NCBI GenBank assembly: GCA_023398855.1
Contig: JAEWRS010000260.1
Span: 1 to 15,558 of the forward strand
Reading direction: 5' to 3'
DNA from: Bacillota bacterium
GTDB lineage: Bacteria; Bacillota; Clostridia; Lachnospirales; Lachnospiraceae
Length of the DNA stretch: 15,558 nt
Position 1 is the stretch's first letter, and every line of letters begins with the position of its first letter. The notes beneath the pieces were generated by a model. The model had not been told where the DNA came from and did not search any database. It worked only from the letters and a program-made list of their open reading frames with translations. Of this stretch, positions 1 through 7,680 are shown piece after piece. The position numbers and the translations under genes were made by a program.

Positions 1-455
1 AGGTACAGTCGGTCCGCTTTAACTCAACCATTGAAGTTCTTAAATCTTTTATAAAGGGAATCTGGGTAGATTCAAAAAAGGAAGAAAAGATCACTCAGGA
101 ATATATTGATATGATGGATACCAAAACACCCTCCCAGGAGCAGCTGATCGGAAATTTGTCTGGAGGGAACCAGCAAAAGGTCATGATAGGCAGATGGCTT
201 GCCACCTCTCCCAAGATCCTGATCCTTGATGAGCCTACCAGAGGGGTGGATGTGGGAGCGAAGTCTGAGATTTACGCAATTATGAATGAACTGGTAAAGA
301 GTGGGGTATCCATAATCATGATTTCCTCTGAGCTGCCGGAAATACTCAACATGAGTGACCGGGTTTATGTCATGTGTGACGGCAGGATCACTGGCTGTTT
401 CAGTCATGAGGAATGTGTTACCCAGGAACAGATCATGAAGCTGGCTGCAAAGTAG
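1..455 (+). CDS. Sugar ABC transporter ATP-binding protein, C-terminal part (RbsA/MglA type)
   Basis: This is the 3' end of a gene that enters from the left edge; the reading frame is open from base 3, giving about 150 residues. It is the second nucleotide-binding domain of a CUT2 (ribose/galactose/xylose-type) ATPase, which powers sugar import from the inner face of the membrane. The visible evidence is the ABC signature LSGGNQQKV at fragment residues 52-60 and a Walker B stretch ILILDEPTRGVDVGAK from about residue 72. The usual switch histidine is replaced in ISSELPE, as is common in the second domain of this family. The first domain and the Walker A motif of the second lie outside the window. 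It is followed 18 nt later by the permease gene, so the two are almost certainly one operon. The family is clear. The exact sugar cannot be read from this fragment. Confidence 0.93.
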   Translation, partial: VQSVRFNSTIEVLKSFIKGIWVDSKKEEKITQEYIDMMDTKTPSQEQLIGNLSGGNQQKVMIGRWLATSPKILILDEPTRGVDVGAKSEIYAIMNELVKSGVSIIMISSELPEILNMSDRVYVMCDGRITGCFSHEECVTQEQIMKLAAK

Positions 456-473
456 GAAAGAGGGGAAAATCAA

Positions 474-1442
474 ATGACAACAAGACTTCAAAAAAATGTG
501 AAACAATACTTAAAAGATAATATCGGCATCATCGGAGCATTGCTGATCCTGTGTATTTTCTTATCCATATTTCCAAAGACCAGCGGTGCATTTCTGACGC
601 ATAAAAATTTTTTTAACGTGCTGAGGCAGATTTCCTCAAACCTGTTTCTTGCATGCGGTATGACCATGGTCATTATTTTGGGAGGTATTGACCTTTCCGT
701 TGGTTCCATCATTGCTTTGTCCGGCTGCGTGGCCGCAGGCTGTGTGGCACGATATAATCTTCCCATATTTGCAGCCATCATGATCGGTATTCTCGTTGGA
801 ATGGCAGTGGGAATGATGAATGGTGTGGTCATTTCAAAGACAACCATTCCTCCCTTTATCGTCACGCTTGCAACCATGAACGTGGCAAAGGGACTGGCCT
901 ATGTATATACCGGCGGATCACCGGTGCGTGTGGTTACAAAGGAATGGCAGTTTCTTGGAGCCGGTTATATTGGCGGAGTCCCCACACCTGTCATACTTCT
1001 GGTTTTTGTCCTGATTGTGACTGCAATAATCATGAACAAGACAAAGCTGGGACGGCATATATACGCTGTGGGCGGTAATGCCCAGGCAGCAAAGTTCTCC
1101 GGCATCAGCACGGCCAGGGTAAAGCTGCTGGTTCATACCTATTCCGGCATCATGGCTGGTCTGGCAGGTGTGGTACTGGCCTCCCGTATGTACTCCGGCC
1201 AGCCAACGGCAGGAGACGGAGCGGAAATGGACGCCATTGCCGCAGTAGTGGTTGGCGGTACCTCAATGGCAGGGGGTGCCGGAAAAATCGGAGGAACCAT
1301 TATCGGCGGACTGATCATCGGTGTTTTAAACAATGGTTTAAACCTGATGAATGTCAATTCCTTCTGGCAATATGTAGTGAAGGGAATTGTCATTCTCCTG
1401 GCTGTATTCATCGACTATTTAAGAAACAAAAAAAAGGATTAG
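474..1442 (+). CDS. Sugar ABC transporter permease (RbsC type, BPD_transp_2)
   Basis: This 322-residue integral membrane protein has the usual length for a CUT2 permease and would form the translocation pore as a homodimer with the ATPase encoded just upstream. Hydrophobic segments run through the whole chain, starting at about residue 17. Family landmarks are GGIDLSVGSIIALSG near residues 74-88 and the glycine-rich stretch with GGTSMAGGAGKIGGT near residues 260-275. The start ATG is preceded by GAGGGG at good spacing. A hairpin terminator 16 nt after the stop ends the transcript. The cognate binding protein would normally lie upstream, outside the window, or could be the lipoprotein gene immediately downstream. 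Substrate is unknown; ribose, xylose and galactose are all possible for this family. Confidence 0.94.
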   Translation: MTTRLQKNVKQYLKDNIGIIGALLILCIFLSIFPKTSGAFLTHKNFFNVLRQISSNLFLACGMTMVIILGGIDLSVGSIIALSGCVAAGCVARYNLPIFAAIMIGILVGMAVGMMNGVVISKTTIPPFIVTLATMNVAKGLAYVYTGGSPVRVVTKEWQFLGAGYIGGVPTPVILLVFVLIVTAIIMNKTKLGRHIYAVGGNAQAAKFSGISTARVKLLVHTYSGIMAGLAGVVLASRMYSGQPTAGDGAEMDAIAAVVVGGTSMAGGAGKIGGTIIGGLIIGVLNNGLNLMNVNSFWQYVVKGIVILLAVFIDYLRNKKKD

Positions 1443-1458
1443 TATGATATCCTTGCAG

Positions 1459-1489
1459 AAAGCGTTTCCTTAACAGAGAAACGCTTTTT
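1459..1489 (+). terminator. Rho-independent terminator after the permease gene
   Basis: A perfect 10-bp stem pairs AAAGCGTTTC (1459-1468) with GAAACGCTTT (1478-1487). The loop is 9 nt and a short T run follows (T1485-T1489). It lies 16 nt after the permease stop codon. Its loop also contains the -35 box of the next promoter. Confidence 0.88.
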
Positions 1490-1499
1490 GTGGTATACT
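1470..1499 (+). promoter_or_regulatory. Sigma-A-type promoter with extended -10, inside and behind the terminator
   Basis: The -35 is TTAACA at 1470-1475 (five of six consensus bases), followed by an 18-bp spacer. The -10 is TATACT at 1494-1499 (five of six), preceded by TGG, which makes an extended -10. The transcript would start near 1506, so the in-frame ATG at 1504 would be at or before the start site, supporting initiation at ATG 1558. The -35 lies in the loop of the upstream terminator hairpin. Confidence 0.72.
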
Positions 1500-1557
1500 A
1501 TCCATGGCACAGTATATCTGCGCTGTAATCAATATATCAAATCAGGAAGTGAAAAGC

Positions 1558-2505
1558 ATGAAGGTGAGAACAGGATTATTCTTTCTAATCATGGGAATAT
1601 CAGCATTGTTGTCCGGCTGCCAGGGGAAGGAAGGAAGCCAGAGACAGCATGAAGCTCTCCTCTTTGGGGCAACTTATATGACTAGAAACAACCCTTACTT
1701 TGACATACTGAACCAGGGGATCGAAGAGGTAGTTGAGGCCAACGGGGATATTCTGCTCACCAGGGACCCGCTTCAGGACCAGGAAAAGCAGAATGAACAG
1801 ATCATGGAATTAATTGAAGAAGGAATTTCCATGTTGTTTTTGAATCCAGTGGACTGGGAGGCTGTTTCCCCTGCTCTAGAGGCGTGCAAAAAGGCGGGCG
1901 TGGCCGTCATCAATGTGGATACCGTGGTACAGGATAAGGATTCCGTTATATCCATCATAGAAACTGATAATTATCAGGCGGGTCAGCTTTGTGCCCTGGA
2001 TATGATGAAGCGGAAGAAATCTGCCAGCATTGTAATTCTGGACAATCCCATACAAATGTCCATCACCTACCGTTCCCAGGGGTTTACCGATGCCATTGCA
2101 GGTAACGATAACTATAAGGTGGTTTACCGCCATGCAGCAGGCGGGGAAATAGAAGTATCCTCTAAGGTAATGGAGGAGTTCCTCCGGAAGAATATTGATT
2201 TCGATGTAATTCTGGGCGGAAATGATCCAACAGCACTGGGGGCGCTGGCGGCTTTGCAGCAGGCCAGGAAGGAGGAAGGGATCCTGATCTATGGGATCGA
2301 CGGTTCTCCTGATTTTAAGGCAATCCTGGACATGGATTATGTAACAGGGACCAGTGCCCAAAGCCCCAAGTCTATCGGCAGGGTGGCAGCAGAAACGGCA
2401 TACCGGTATTTAGCGGGGGAACAGGTGGACAAATACATCAGTCTGCCAAGCACCCTTATTACAAAGGACAATCTTTATCAATACGAAATTGACGGCTGGC
2501 AGTAG
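1558..2505 (+). CDS. Sugar-binding lipoprotein (periplasmic-binding-protein type 1, RbsB-like), probable sensor partner
   Basis: This predicted 315-residue lipoprotein has a lipobox LSGC with the lipidated cysteine at residue 21, after a short basic and hydrophobic leader. The rest follows the RbsB/Peripla_BP_4 fold: an N-terminal lobe with NNPYFDILNQGIEE, a middle strand with INVDT, and a C-terminal lobe with GGNDPTALGALAAL and YGIDGSPD. An ATG at 1504 is in frame, but it has no ribosome site, coincides with the predicted transcript start and would bury the lipobox. ATG 1558 has AGGAAG at good spacing. The kinase gene starts 8 nt after the stop. In other clostridia, XylFII-type binding proteins encoded next to sensor kinases deliver xylose to the kinase rather than to a transporter. 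A role of that kind is inferred here. It could instead serve the upstream permease. Confidence 0.9.
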   Translation: MKVRTGLFFLIMGISALLSGCQGKEGSQRQHEALLFGATYMTRNNPYFDILNQGIEEVVEANGDILLTRDPLQDQEKQNEQIMELIEEGISMLFLNPVDWEAVSPALEACKKAGVAVINVDTVVQDKDSVISIIETDNYQAGQLCALDMMKRKKSASIVILDNPIQMSITYRSQGFTDAIAGNDNYKVVYRHAAGGEIEVSSKVMEEFLRKNIDFDVILGGNDPTALGALAALQQARKEEGILIYGIDGSPDFKAILDMDYVTGTSAQSPKSIGRVAAETAYRYLAGEQVDKYISLPSTLITKDNLYQYEIDGWQ

Positions 2506-2513
2506 GAAAAGAG

Positions 2514-3827
2514 ATGGAAACGAAAAAATTCAACAGCCGGATCGGCCTTCTTCAGGTGGGGATCCTGGCCTTAAACATGATATCAGTTATGGGAATCAGC
2601 ATTTTTATTTACTGGACAATAGAGAAAATACGAAGGGCATACGCTGCAAGAGAGTTCTTAAACGAGATCCAGGCCATTGTCTGGTATCCTTATGCAAAGA
2701 TCTGGATGTGCGCCCTCTTATTGGTGCTGCTTACTTTAAGCATGGTGATCCGGGACCGTTTATTTCCCAATAACAGCAAGGTTATTCTCACTAGTCTGGT
2801 CGCGGACTTTTTCATCTGCTTTGGGATCATCATTCTTTTGAATTTTAATTATAACGGGATACTGCTCTTGGTATTTTCCAACGTTATTATGTATGTGAAG
2901 AACGGAAAATCCAGGTATATTTTAGCTGCTGTGGCCATTGGAAGCTTTATATTGGCTGATTATGAGCTTTTGTCTATTTCCTACCGCCTGTATTCCATTC
3001 AGGACTATATATCTTATTACAGTGCATCGGTGCAGCAGTATCTCTTAAGTGTATATAATATCTTAATATCATTGAATGTCATTGTATTTGTTGTATATTG
3101 TGTCAATATCATCAATGAACAGCAGGGAAATCTAGATGAGATACATGGGCTGAATGATAAGCTTCAGGAGGTCAACGAACAGCTTCAAAAATACTCCCTG
3201 ATGGCAGAAAAAATGGCTGAGACCAGAGAGAGAAACCGGCTGGCCAGGGAGATCCATGATACCCTGGGCCATACCCTGACAGGGATTGCCGCCGGCATTG
3301 ATGCCTGTCTTGCCATCATTGGGACATCGCCAGATCAGACCAGGAAGCAGCTAGAGCTGATCTCTAAGGTCACCAGGGATGGAATAAAGGATATCCGCCG
3401 TTCTGTCAGTGAGCTGAGGCCGGATGCTCTGGAACGGTTCAGCCTGGAATATGCCATTAATAAAATGGTCACGGATATTAATGGGGTTTCAGAAACAAGG
3501 GTGTATTTTGACTGCAAGGTCCAGAACCTAAAGTTTGGTGAAGATGAGGAAAATGCCATTTACCGGGTCGTTCAGGAAGGAATCACCAATGCCATACGCC
3601 ACGGGTATGCCAGGGAGATATGGATTACCATACAAATGGAGGATCAGGATATCCTGATCCAGATCAAGGACAACGGGGTCGGCTGTAAGGAAATAAAGAG
3701 CGGCTTCGGCACAAAGCACATGAAAGAGCGGATCAGGATGTTAAGCGGAGTTGTGACATTTGACGGAAGCAATGGTTTTATCGTCAATGCAAGGATACCA
3801 ATTCGGAAGGGGGAGACCTATGATTAA
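2514..3827 (+). CDS. Membrane sensor histidine kinase (HisKA_3, NarX/DesK-like class)
   Basis: The protein has 437 residues. The N-terminal half contains about six hydrophobic membrane segments (from about residue 15 to 200) with only short loops, so there is no large extracellular sensor domain. A likely coiled coil follows (residues about 205-245, rich in Glu, Gln and Leu). The phosphoacceptor motif is AREIHDTLGH with His248, typical of the HisKA_3 class. The ATPase domain has an N box with Asn359 (ITNAIRHG), a G1 box DNGVGC from Asp386, and a second glycine box GFGTKHMKERI. The start ATG follows AGGAAAAG. The stop overlaps the regulator start by 8 nt, implying translational coupling. The lack of a sensory ectodomain fits signalling through a separate binding protein, such as the lipoprotein encoded just upstream. 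Confidence 0.92.
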   Translation: METKKFNSRIGLLQVGILALNMISVMGISIFIYWTIEKIRRAYAAREFLNEIQAIVWYPYAKIWMCALLLVLLTLSMVIRDRLFPNNSKVILTSLVADFFICFGIIILLNFNYNGILLLVFSNVIMYVKNGKSRYILAAVAIGSFILADYELLSISYRLYSIQDYISYYSASVQQYLLSVYNILISLNVIVFVVYCVNIINEQQGNLDEIHGLNDKLQEVNEQLQKYSLMAEKMAETRERNRLAREIHDTLGHTLTGIAAGIDACLAIIGTSPDQTRKQLELISKVTRDGIKDIRRSVSELRPDALERFSLEYAINKMVTDINGVSETRVYFDCKVQNLKFGEDEENAIYRVVQEGITNAIRHGYAREIWITIQMEDQDILIQIKDNGVGCKEIKSGFGTKHMKERIRMLSGVVTFDGSNGFIVNARIPIRKGETYD

Positions 3828-4488
3828 AGTATTGATCGCGGATGACCAGGAATTGATCCGTCAGAGCCTGCAGATCGTGTTGAACAGCAGACAGGATATC
3901 ATGGTAACCGATGTGGCGGCAGATGGCCAGGAGGTACTCCGGTGTGTGAGGAAGAATATACCGGATGTCATTTTAATGGATGTGAGGATGCCTAAGCTGG
4001 ATGGGGTGCAGTGCACGAAGCTTATAAAGGAAAGCTATCCTCAAATCAAGATTATCATACTGACGACCTTTGACGATGATGAATACGTGTTTAATGCTTT
4101 AAAATATGGTGCAAGCGGATACATGCTAAAGGGTGTCTCCATGGAGGAGCTGATAAGTGCCATTACAACGGTATACAACGGCTGGGCCATGATCAATCCT
4201 GACATTGCGGCAAAGGTACTGCGTTTCTTTTCCCAGATGGCCCAGGCAGATGATACCATATCGGTCAGGGAAAAGAACATGGAAGAGCTGACAAGGACAG
4301 AATGGAAGATCATTGCCCAGGTAGAAAAGGGCGCCAGCAATAAGGAAATTGCTAAGACATTGAATCTTTCCGAGGGAACAGTCCGCAACTACCTGAGTAC
4401 GATTTTAAATAAGCTGGATTTAAGAGACAGGACTCAGCTTGCCATTTGGGCTGTACAGACCAATGCGAGAAAACGGGTAGAAACTTAA
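3820..4488 (+). CDS. Response regulator, NarL/FixJ family with LuxR-type DNA-binding domain
   Basis: This 222-residue regulator has a receiver domain with acidic pair Asp8-Asp9, phosphoacceptor Asp54 in LMDVRMPKLDG, switch Thr82/Thr83 and Lys104 in YMLKG. A C-terminal LuxR helix-turn-helix follows, with LTRTEWKIIAQVEKGASNKEI and LNLSEGTVRNYLS. A longer in-frame start exists at 3760, but it would lie deep in the kinase gene and add 20 residues ahead of a normal receiver start. ATG 3820 begins MIKVLIADDQ, has GGGGGAG in front, and gives the typical length. It is the evident partner of the kinase. Its targets are not shown by the sequence. The upstream transport genes, the binding-protein promoter near 1494, or the downstream binding protein are the obvious candidates. 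Confidence 0.94.
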   Translation: MIKVLIADDQELIRQSLQIVLNSRQDIMVTDVAADGQEVLRCVRKNIPDVILMDVRMPKLDGVQCTKLIKESYPQIKIIILTTFDDDEYVFNALKYGASGYMLKGVSMEELISAITTVYNGWAMINPDIAAKVLRFFSQMAQADDTISVREKNMEELTRTEWKIIAQVEKGASNKEIAKTLNLSEGTVRNYLSTILNKLDLRDRTQLAIWAVQTNARKRVET

Positions 4489-4556
4489 TAAAAGTAAAAA
4501 GAAAACAAAAGGAAAGCAGAGAGAGATTACTCAAATCCAAAAAAGGGGAAGCAGGA

Positions 4557-5873
4557 ATGGGCAAGTGGAAAAGGCGCCTTTGCATCAGTACCGTTGTAGC
4601 TGCACTGATAACGGCTGCATTGATTTACCAGTGTCAGAACAGGAAAATAATTCTGGAATTCGGTATGTTTACTGGAAGCAACTGGGAGGTGGCAAGTGCT
4701 AACAGCTTTAAGACCATAGATAAGGCGATCAATCGTTTTGAAGAGTCCCATCCAAATGTGAAAATCCATTATTACAGCGGAATTGCAAAGGAGGACTACT
4801 CTGAATGGTGCGCCCGAAAGCTTTTGGAGGGGAAGATGCCGGACGTGTTCATGATTCTGGATTCGGATTTTGACAAGTTTACTTCCCTGGGAGTTATGAA
4901 GGATTTATATGAAATGATGGCTAGGGACTCCGGTTTTCATAAAGAGGATTTTTTTACCACGGCCTTAAATACGGGGCGGCGCAACGGACGCCAGTATGCC
5001 CTGCCTTATGAAACCGTCCCGACGCTCATGTTTGTAAACAAGTCCCTTCTGGCCAAAGAGAGGATCCAGATGCCCAAGGAAGACTGGACCTGGGAGGATA
5101 TGTATGAAATATGCAGAAAAGTGACAATGGACACGGACAAAGACGGACTTCTGGATCAGTTCGGCACTTATAATTACAGCTGGAGGGATGCTTTCTATAC
5201 AAGCGGAGGTAAGCTGTATGATGAGAATCAGGACCAGTTTTCCTTTACGGACAGCCGGGTGCTTGATGCCATCAAATATATCAAGCGGCTCAACGACTTA
5301 AACCAGAGTCAGAGTGTCACTCAGGAAGATTTTAATGAAGGAAGGGTGGCCTTCATGCCACTGACCTTTGCAGAATACCGCACCTACAAGACCTATCCTT
5401 ACAGGATCAAGAAATACACCAGATTTCAATGGGACTGTATCACCTTTCCGGCCGGGAAAGAAGGGGAAAACCTATCAAAGGTAGATGCTCTTTTAATTGG
5501 TATTAACAACAAAACAAAGCATGATCAGCTGGCATGGGAATTTTTAAAGCAACTGACTTATACGGAAGAGATGCAGATGGATGTGTACCTGTATTCTCAG
5601 GGAGTCCCGGCTTTAAAAAGCGTGGCTTCTTCAAAGGAGGGGGCCAATATCATACAGGAAGACATGGATGAGGGGGAACAGGTAATCAACAGCACGCTGC
5701 TTTATAATGTAATAGAGGATGGAATCATTGAGCCGAAACATCTCCAGTATCAGCAGGTCATGAATCTGGCGGATGGAGAGGTGTCCAAGATCTTGCAGGA
5801 AAATAAAAATGTAGACAGCAGCATGAAGATATTCCAGAGAAATGTCAGCAAGTATCTTCAGCAGCAGAAATGA
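4557..5873 (+). CDS. Extracellular solute-binding protein, family 1 (CUT1/MalE-like), without a permease
   Basis: This predicted 438-residue protein has a basic N terminus (KWKRR), a hydrophobic stretch at about residues 9-25, and a SBP_bac_1-like body. Family-like features are AINRFEESHPNVKIHYYSG, a MPDVFMILDSD segment, ALPYETVPTLMFVNKSLL, and a Trp-rich EDWTWEDMYEICRKV. Cys26 follows the hydrophobic stretch, but the sequence before it (LIYQ) is not a proper lipobox, so it may be membrane-anchored or released instead. An in-frame ATG at 4446 lies inside the regulator gene and would mask the signal segment. ATG 4557 has AGGGG at 8 nt. It lies 68 nt after the regulator with no terminator between them, so it is probably in the same transcript. 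CUT1 binding proteins normally sit beside two permease genes, and none is present here. It may feed a distant transporter or act as a second sensor input. Confidence 0.87.
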   Translation: MGKWKRRLCISTVVAALITAALIYQCQNRKIILEFGMFTGSNWEVASANSFKTIDKAINRFEESHPNVKIHYYSGIAKEDYSEWCARKLLEGKMPDVFMILDSDFDKFTSLGVMKDLYEMMARDSGFHKEDFFTTALNTGRRNGRQYALPYETVPTLMFVNKSLLAKERIQMPKEDWTWEDMYEICRKVTMDTDKDGLLDQFGTYNYSWRDAFYTSGGKLYDENQDQFSFTDSRVLDAIKYIKRLNDLNQSQSVTQEDFNEGRVAFMPLTFAEYRTYKTYPYRIKKYTRFQWDCITFPAGKEGENLSKVDALLIGINNKTKHDQLAWEFLKQLTYTEEMQMDVYLYSQGVPALKSVASSKEGANIIQEDMDEGEQVINSTLLYNVIEDGIIEPKHLQYQQVMNLADGEVSKILQENKNVDSSMKIFQRNVSKYLQQQK

Positions 5874-5888
5874 AACTATACGATAAAC

Positions 5889-5926
5889 AGAGGCCTCTTG
5901 CCATATTATGACAGGGGGCCCCTTTT
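5889..5926 (+). terminator. Strong hairpin terminator after the solute-binding protein gene
   Basis: AGAGGCCTCTTG (5889-5900) pairs with CAGGGGGCCCCT (5912-5923). There is one A-C mismatch and two G-U pairs in 12. Four T residues (5923-5926) end it. It lies 15 nt after the stop codon. The - strand gene that ends at 5968 reads towards this hairpin, but the T tract on that strand is poor. Confidence 0.8.
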
Positions 5927-5967
5927 AACGATTGTATTGATTAAGTCCTGAGACAGAGCAGTAACTG

Positions 5968-6453
5968 TCAGCAAATATAATTTTCCAGGACAAATGCATC
6001 TAGCATTGCATTATTAATTGTGGTCGGATTTGTTTCCACGGAGGATGTTATTGTGGCCAAAACTGTATAAGTACAACAGCCACAATGGTTTTGATCACAA
6101 TCACAGGTTAAAAATGTAAATGTAATGCTGTTTGAACCCGGCGTCAATGAATTAAATGTCCACACAGGACTGACCGCAGTGGGGCTCATATCATCTTTGC
6201 ATTGTCTGAAAATTTGAAAATCAATTTCAACAAAGGAAATAAGAGCGAGGATATTGCTGCTGAATTCCAGATTGACAGACGGATTGCAAAAATTAACCAA
6301 GTCCAGATCAAGTGATGCAACAATGTATGTTGTTCCCGCAGTAATACCGGCTGGTATGATCAGATTATTAGACGAGCTGCATTTAATAAGGAATTTATGC
6401 TTTTCATATTGTTCCTGACAATCATCTGATAAGCAACATGGCTTCCCATCCAT
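5968..6453 (-). CDS. Single-domain Cys-rich protein, probable DUF4489 family
   Basis: This 161-residue protein has no signal peptide or membrane segment. It is clearly related to each half of the divergent neighbour at 6684. Shared features in order are an IxxxAGTxAGT-like opening (IIPAGITAGT, residues 32-41), a hydrophobic ASLDLDL strand, LEFSSN (62-67), QIFRQC (80-85), PVWTF (96-100), and a cysteine cluster ending CCTY (126-129). It has Cys6-Cys7 and Cys12 near the N terminus and a terminal Cys161. I recognise the pattern as that of DUF4489-type proteins of clostridia, from memory of the family rather than a search. Function is unknown. The start ATG has CCTCC on the + strand (GGAGG, 7-nt spacing). 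A spore-coat or other structural role is possible but not shown by the sequence. Confidence 0.8.
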   Translation of the reverse strand: MDGKPCCLSDDCQEQYEKHKFLIKCSSSNNLIIPAGITAGTTYIVASLDLDLVNFCNPSVNLEFSSNILALISFVEIDFQIFRQCKDDMSPTAVSPVWTFNSLTPGSNSITFTFLTCDCDQNHCGCCTYTVLATITSSVETNPTTINNAMLDAFVLENYIC

Positions 6454-6683
6454 ATTTTTACCTCCATTTTTTCATGGAATATAATATCTGAATATATTTA
6501 TATTAACATTATATTAATAAATCCAGTTAAGGTGATTCTTAAGATGAGGGCATGCCTGTGGCGTCTCTTCTTTCATTGTCAGCGTTTTCTATGAGTTTTC
6601 TATCACATCTATGATTATCAAATAATATGATACCATAAAGAGAGTGAGTATTACATGAATTCACACACAGATGGAGGTTTTTG
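6454..6683. other. Divergent intergenic region between the two Cys-rich genes
   Basis: This 230-base AT-rich stretch must hold promoters for both genes. Each gene has a clear GGAGG ribosome site (6461-6465 as CCTCC for the - gene, 6673-6677 for the + gene). A TATAAT reads on the - strand at 6513-6508 without a good -35. On the + strand TATGAT at 6626-6631 has only a partial -35, ATCACA at 6602-6607. No sigma-A promoter is convincing, so a sporulation sigma factor remains possible. Confidence 0.5.
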
Positions 6684-7655
6684 ATGCTGGAGACTCAGTG
6701 TAGTGGTTGCAAAACCGAAGATCTTATGACGAATGAGGCCTTTTTTATCTACAGCACAACGGATACCCTCTCAATTACAGCAGGTACCAGTGCGGGGACG
6801 TCCTTCCGTATTGCCTCCCTTGTCATTGACAGTTCTTATGGGAGACAATTGAAAATCAGATTCAACTTTTCAGCCAACCTGATTACCGCTGCATTTTTGG
6901 GAACGGTCAATATTCAGATATTCAAACAATGTTCGGAACAGATTGTACCCATACCTGTGGGTCCAGTCTGGAATTACACCAGTTTATTTGTAGGCTCAGA
7001 AGCAATTGCATTCTCTTTCAAGGCATGTGATGAATTATGTGATGATTGCTGTACCTATTATGTTGCTGTAACAATTGCCTCTGCGACTGTACAAGGTTCC
7101 ATATCTGTTAACAATGCCAATTTAAGTGCTTTGGTTTCCGTAGAGCATTGCTCCGCTGATAAACAGCTGTTCTGCAGAGATGATATCAATCCTCCCGCCT
7201 GCCTTCGCCGTTGCTGCAAGCCCTGTGGTGGGATTTTTTCAAAGTGCAGTTCCCCGTCTACGGTTTCCGTTCCTGAAGAAACACCGGCGGGAGTCCCGGT
7301 CACACTTGCAACGCTGTCAATCAATACCAATAAATTCAATCGCCCATGTATTGAGCTGGAATTTTCAACTAATACTGTTTTTCCTGAATCATTATTAGTT
7401 GCCTTTATCCAGATTTACAAACAATGTGATTGCCAAATGTCCCGGATTCCAATTGGTCCTGTATGGCTGTTAGAACATGGGTTACCAGAATCCAATTATA
7501 ATACTTTTACATTTCACGTCCATGATTGTGCGGAAAAAGAGGAAGGGTGTTGTGTTTATTACGCAATACTGACTGTTCAGTCTGAACTCATCAGTTTAAC
7601 AACACAGTTTAAAAACTCCATTCTTCGAGCTACGATTATTGACAATCCCTGTTGA
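6684..7655 (+). CDS. Two-domain Cys-rich protein, tandem duplication of the probable DUF4489 domain
   Basis: The protein has 323 residues, no signal peptide and two related domains. Domain 1 (about residues 20-152) has ITAGTSAGTSF, ASLVID, IQIFKQC (77-83), PVGPVWNY (91-98) and CDDCCTYYV (119-127). Domain 2 (about 190-323) repeats this with VPEETPAGVPVTLATLSI, IQIYKQC (242-248), PIGPVW (256-261) and GCCVYYA (288-294). They are joined by a linker with seven cysteines in 33 residues (156-188). The + strand ATG at 6684 is chosen because GGAGG lies 6 nt upstream; the TTG one codon earlier would be only 3 nt away. It probably arose by duplication of a single-domain gene like the divergent neighbour. 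The function is not known. Cys clusters suggest metal binding or disulfide cross-linking, which is inference. Confidence 0.8.
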   Translation: MLETQCSGCKTEDLMTNEAFFIYSTTDTLSITAGTSAGTSFRIASLVIDSSYGRQLKIRFNFSANLITAAFLGTVNIQIFKQCSEQIVPIPVGPVWNYTSLFVGSEAIAFSFKACDELCDDCCTYYVAVTIASATVQGSISVNNANLSALVSVEHCSADKQLFCRDDINPPACLRRCCKPCGGIFSKCSSPSTVSVPEETPAGVPVTLATLSINTNKFNRPCIELEFSTNTVFPESLLVAFIQIYKQCDCQMSRIPIGPVWLLEHGLPESNYNTFTFHVHDCAEKEEGCCVYYAILTVQSELISLTTQFKNSILRATIIDNPC

Positions 7656-7680
7656 TAAACAGATGTAGAGCAGGAGACAA

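Noticed and set aside
72..506. Antisense and other-frame open frames in the transporter, adhesin and riboflavin genes
   Set aside because: They overlap well-supported genes, show no family features, and have no ribosome sites or promoters of their own that I could find.
1504..1557. In-frame upstream ATG extending the sugar-binding lipoprotein by 18 residues
   Set aside because: It coincides with the predicted transcript start, lacks a ribosome site, and would place the lipobox away from the N terminus. ATG 1558 fits better.
3760..3819. Longer start for the response regulator
   Set aside because: It is inside the kinase ATPase domain. The receiver domain normally starts at the MIKVLIADD position encoded from 3820.
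4446..4556. Longer start for the second solute-binding protein
   Set aside because: It lies inside the response-regulator gene and would add a charged 37-residue segment before the signal sequence. ATG 4557 has a good ribosome site.
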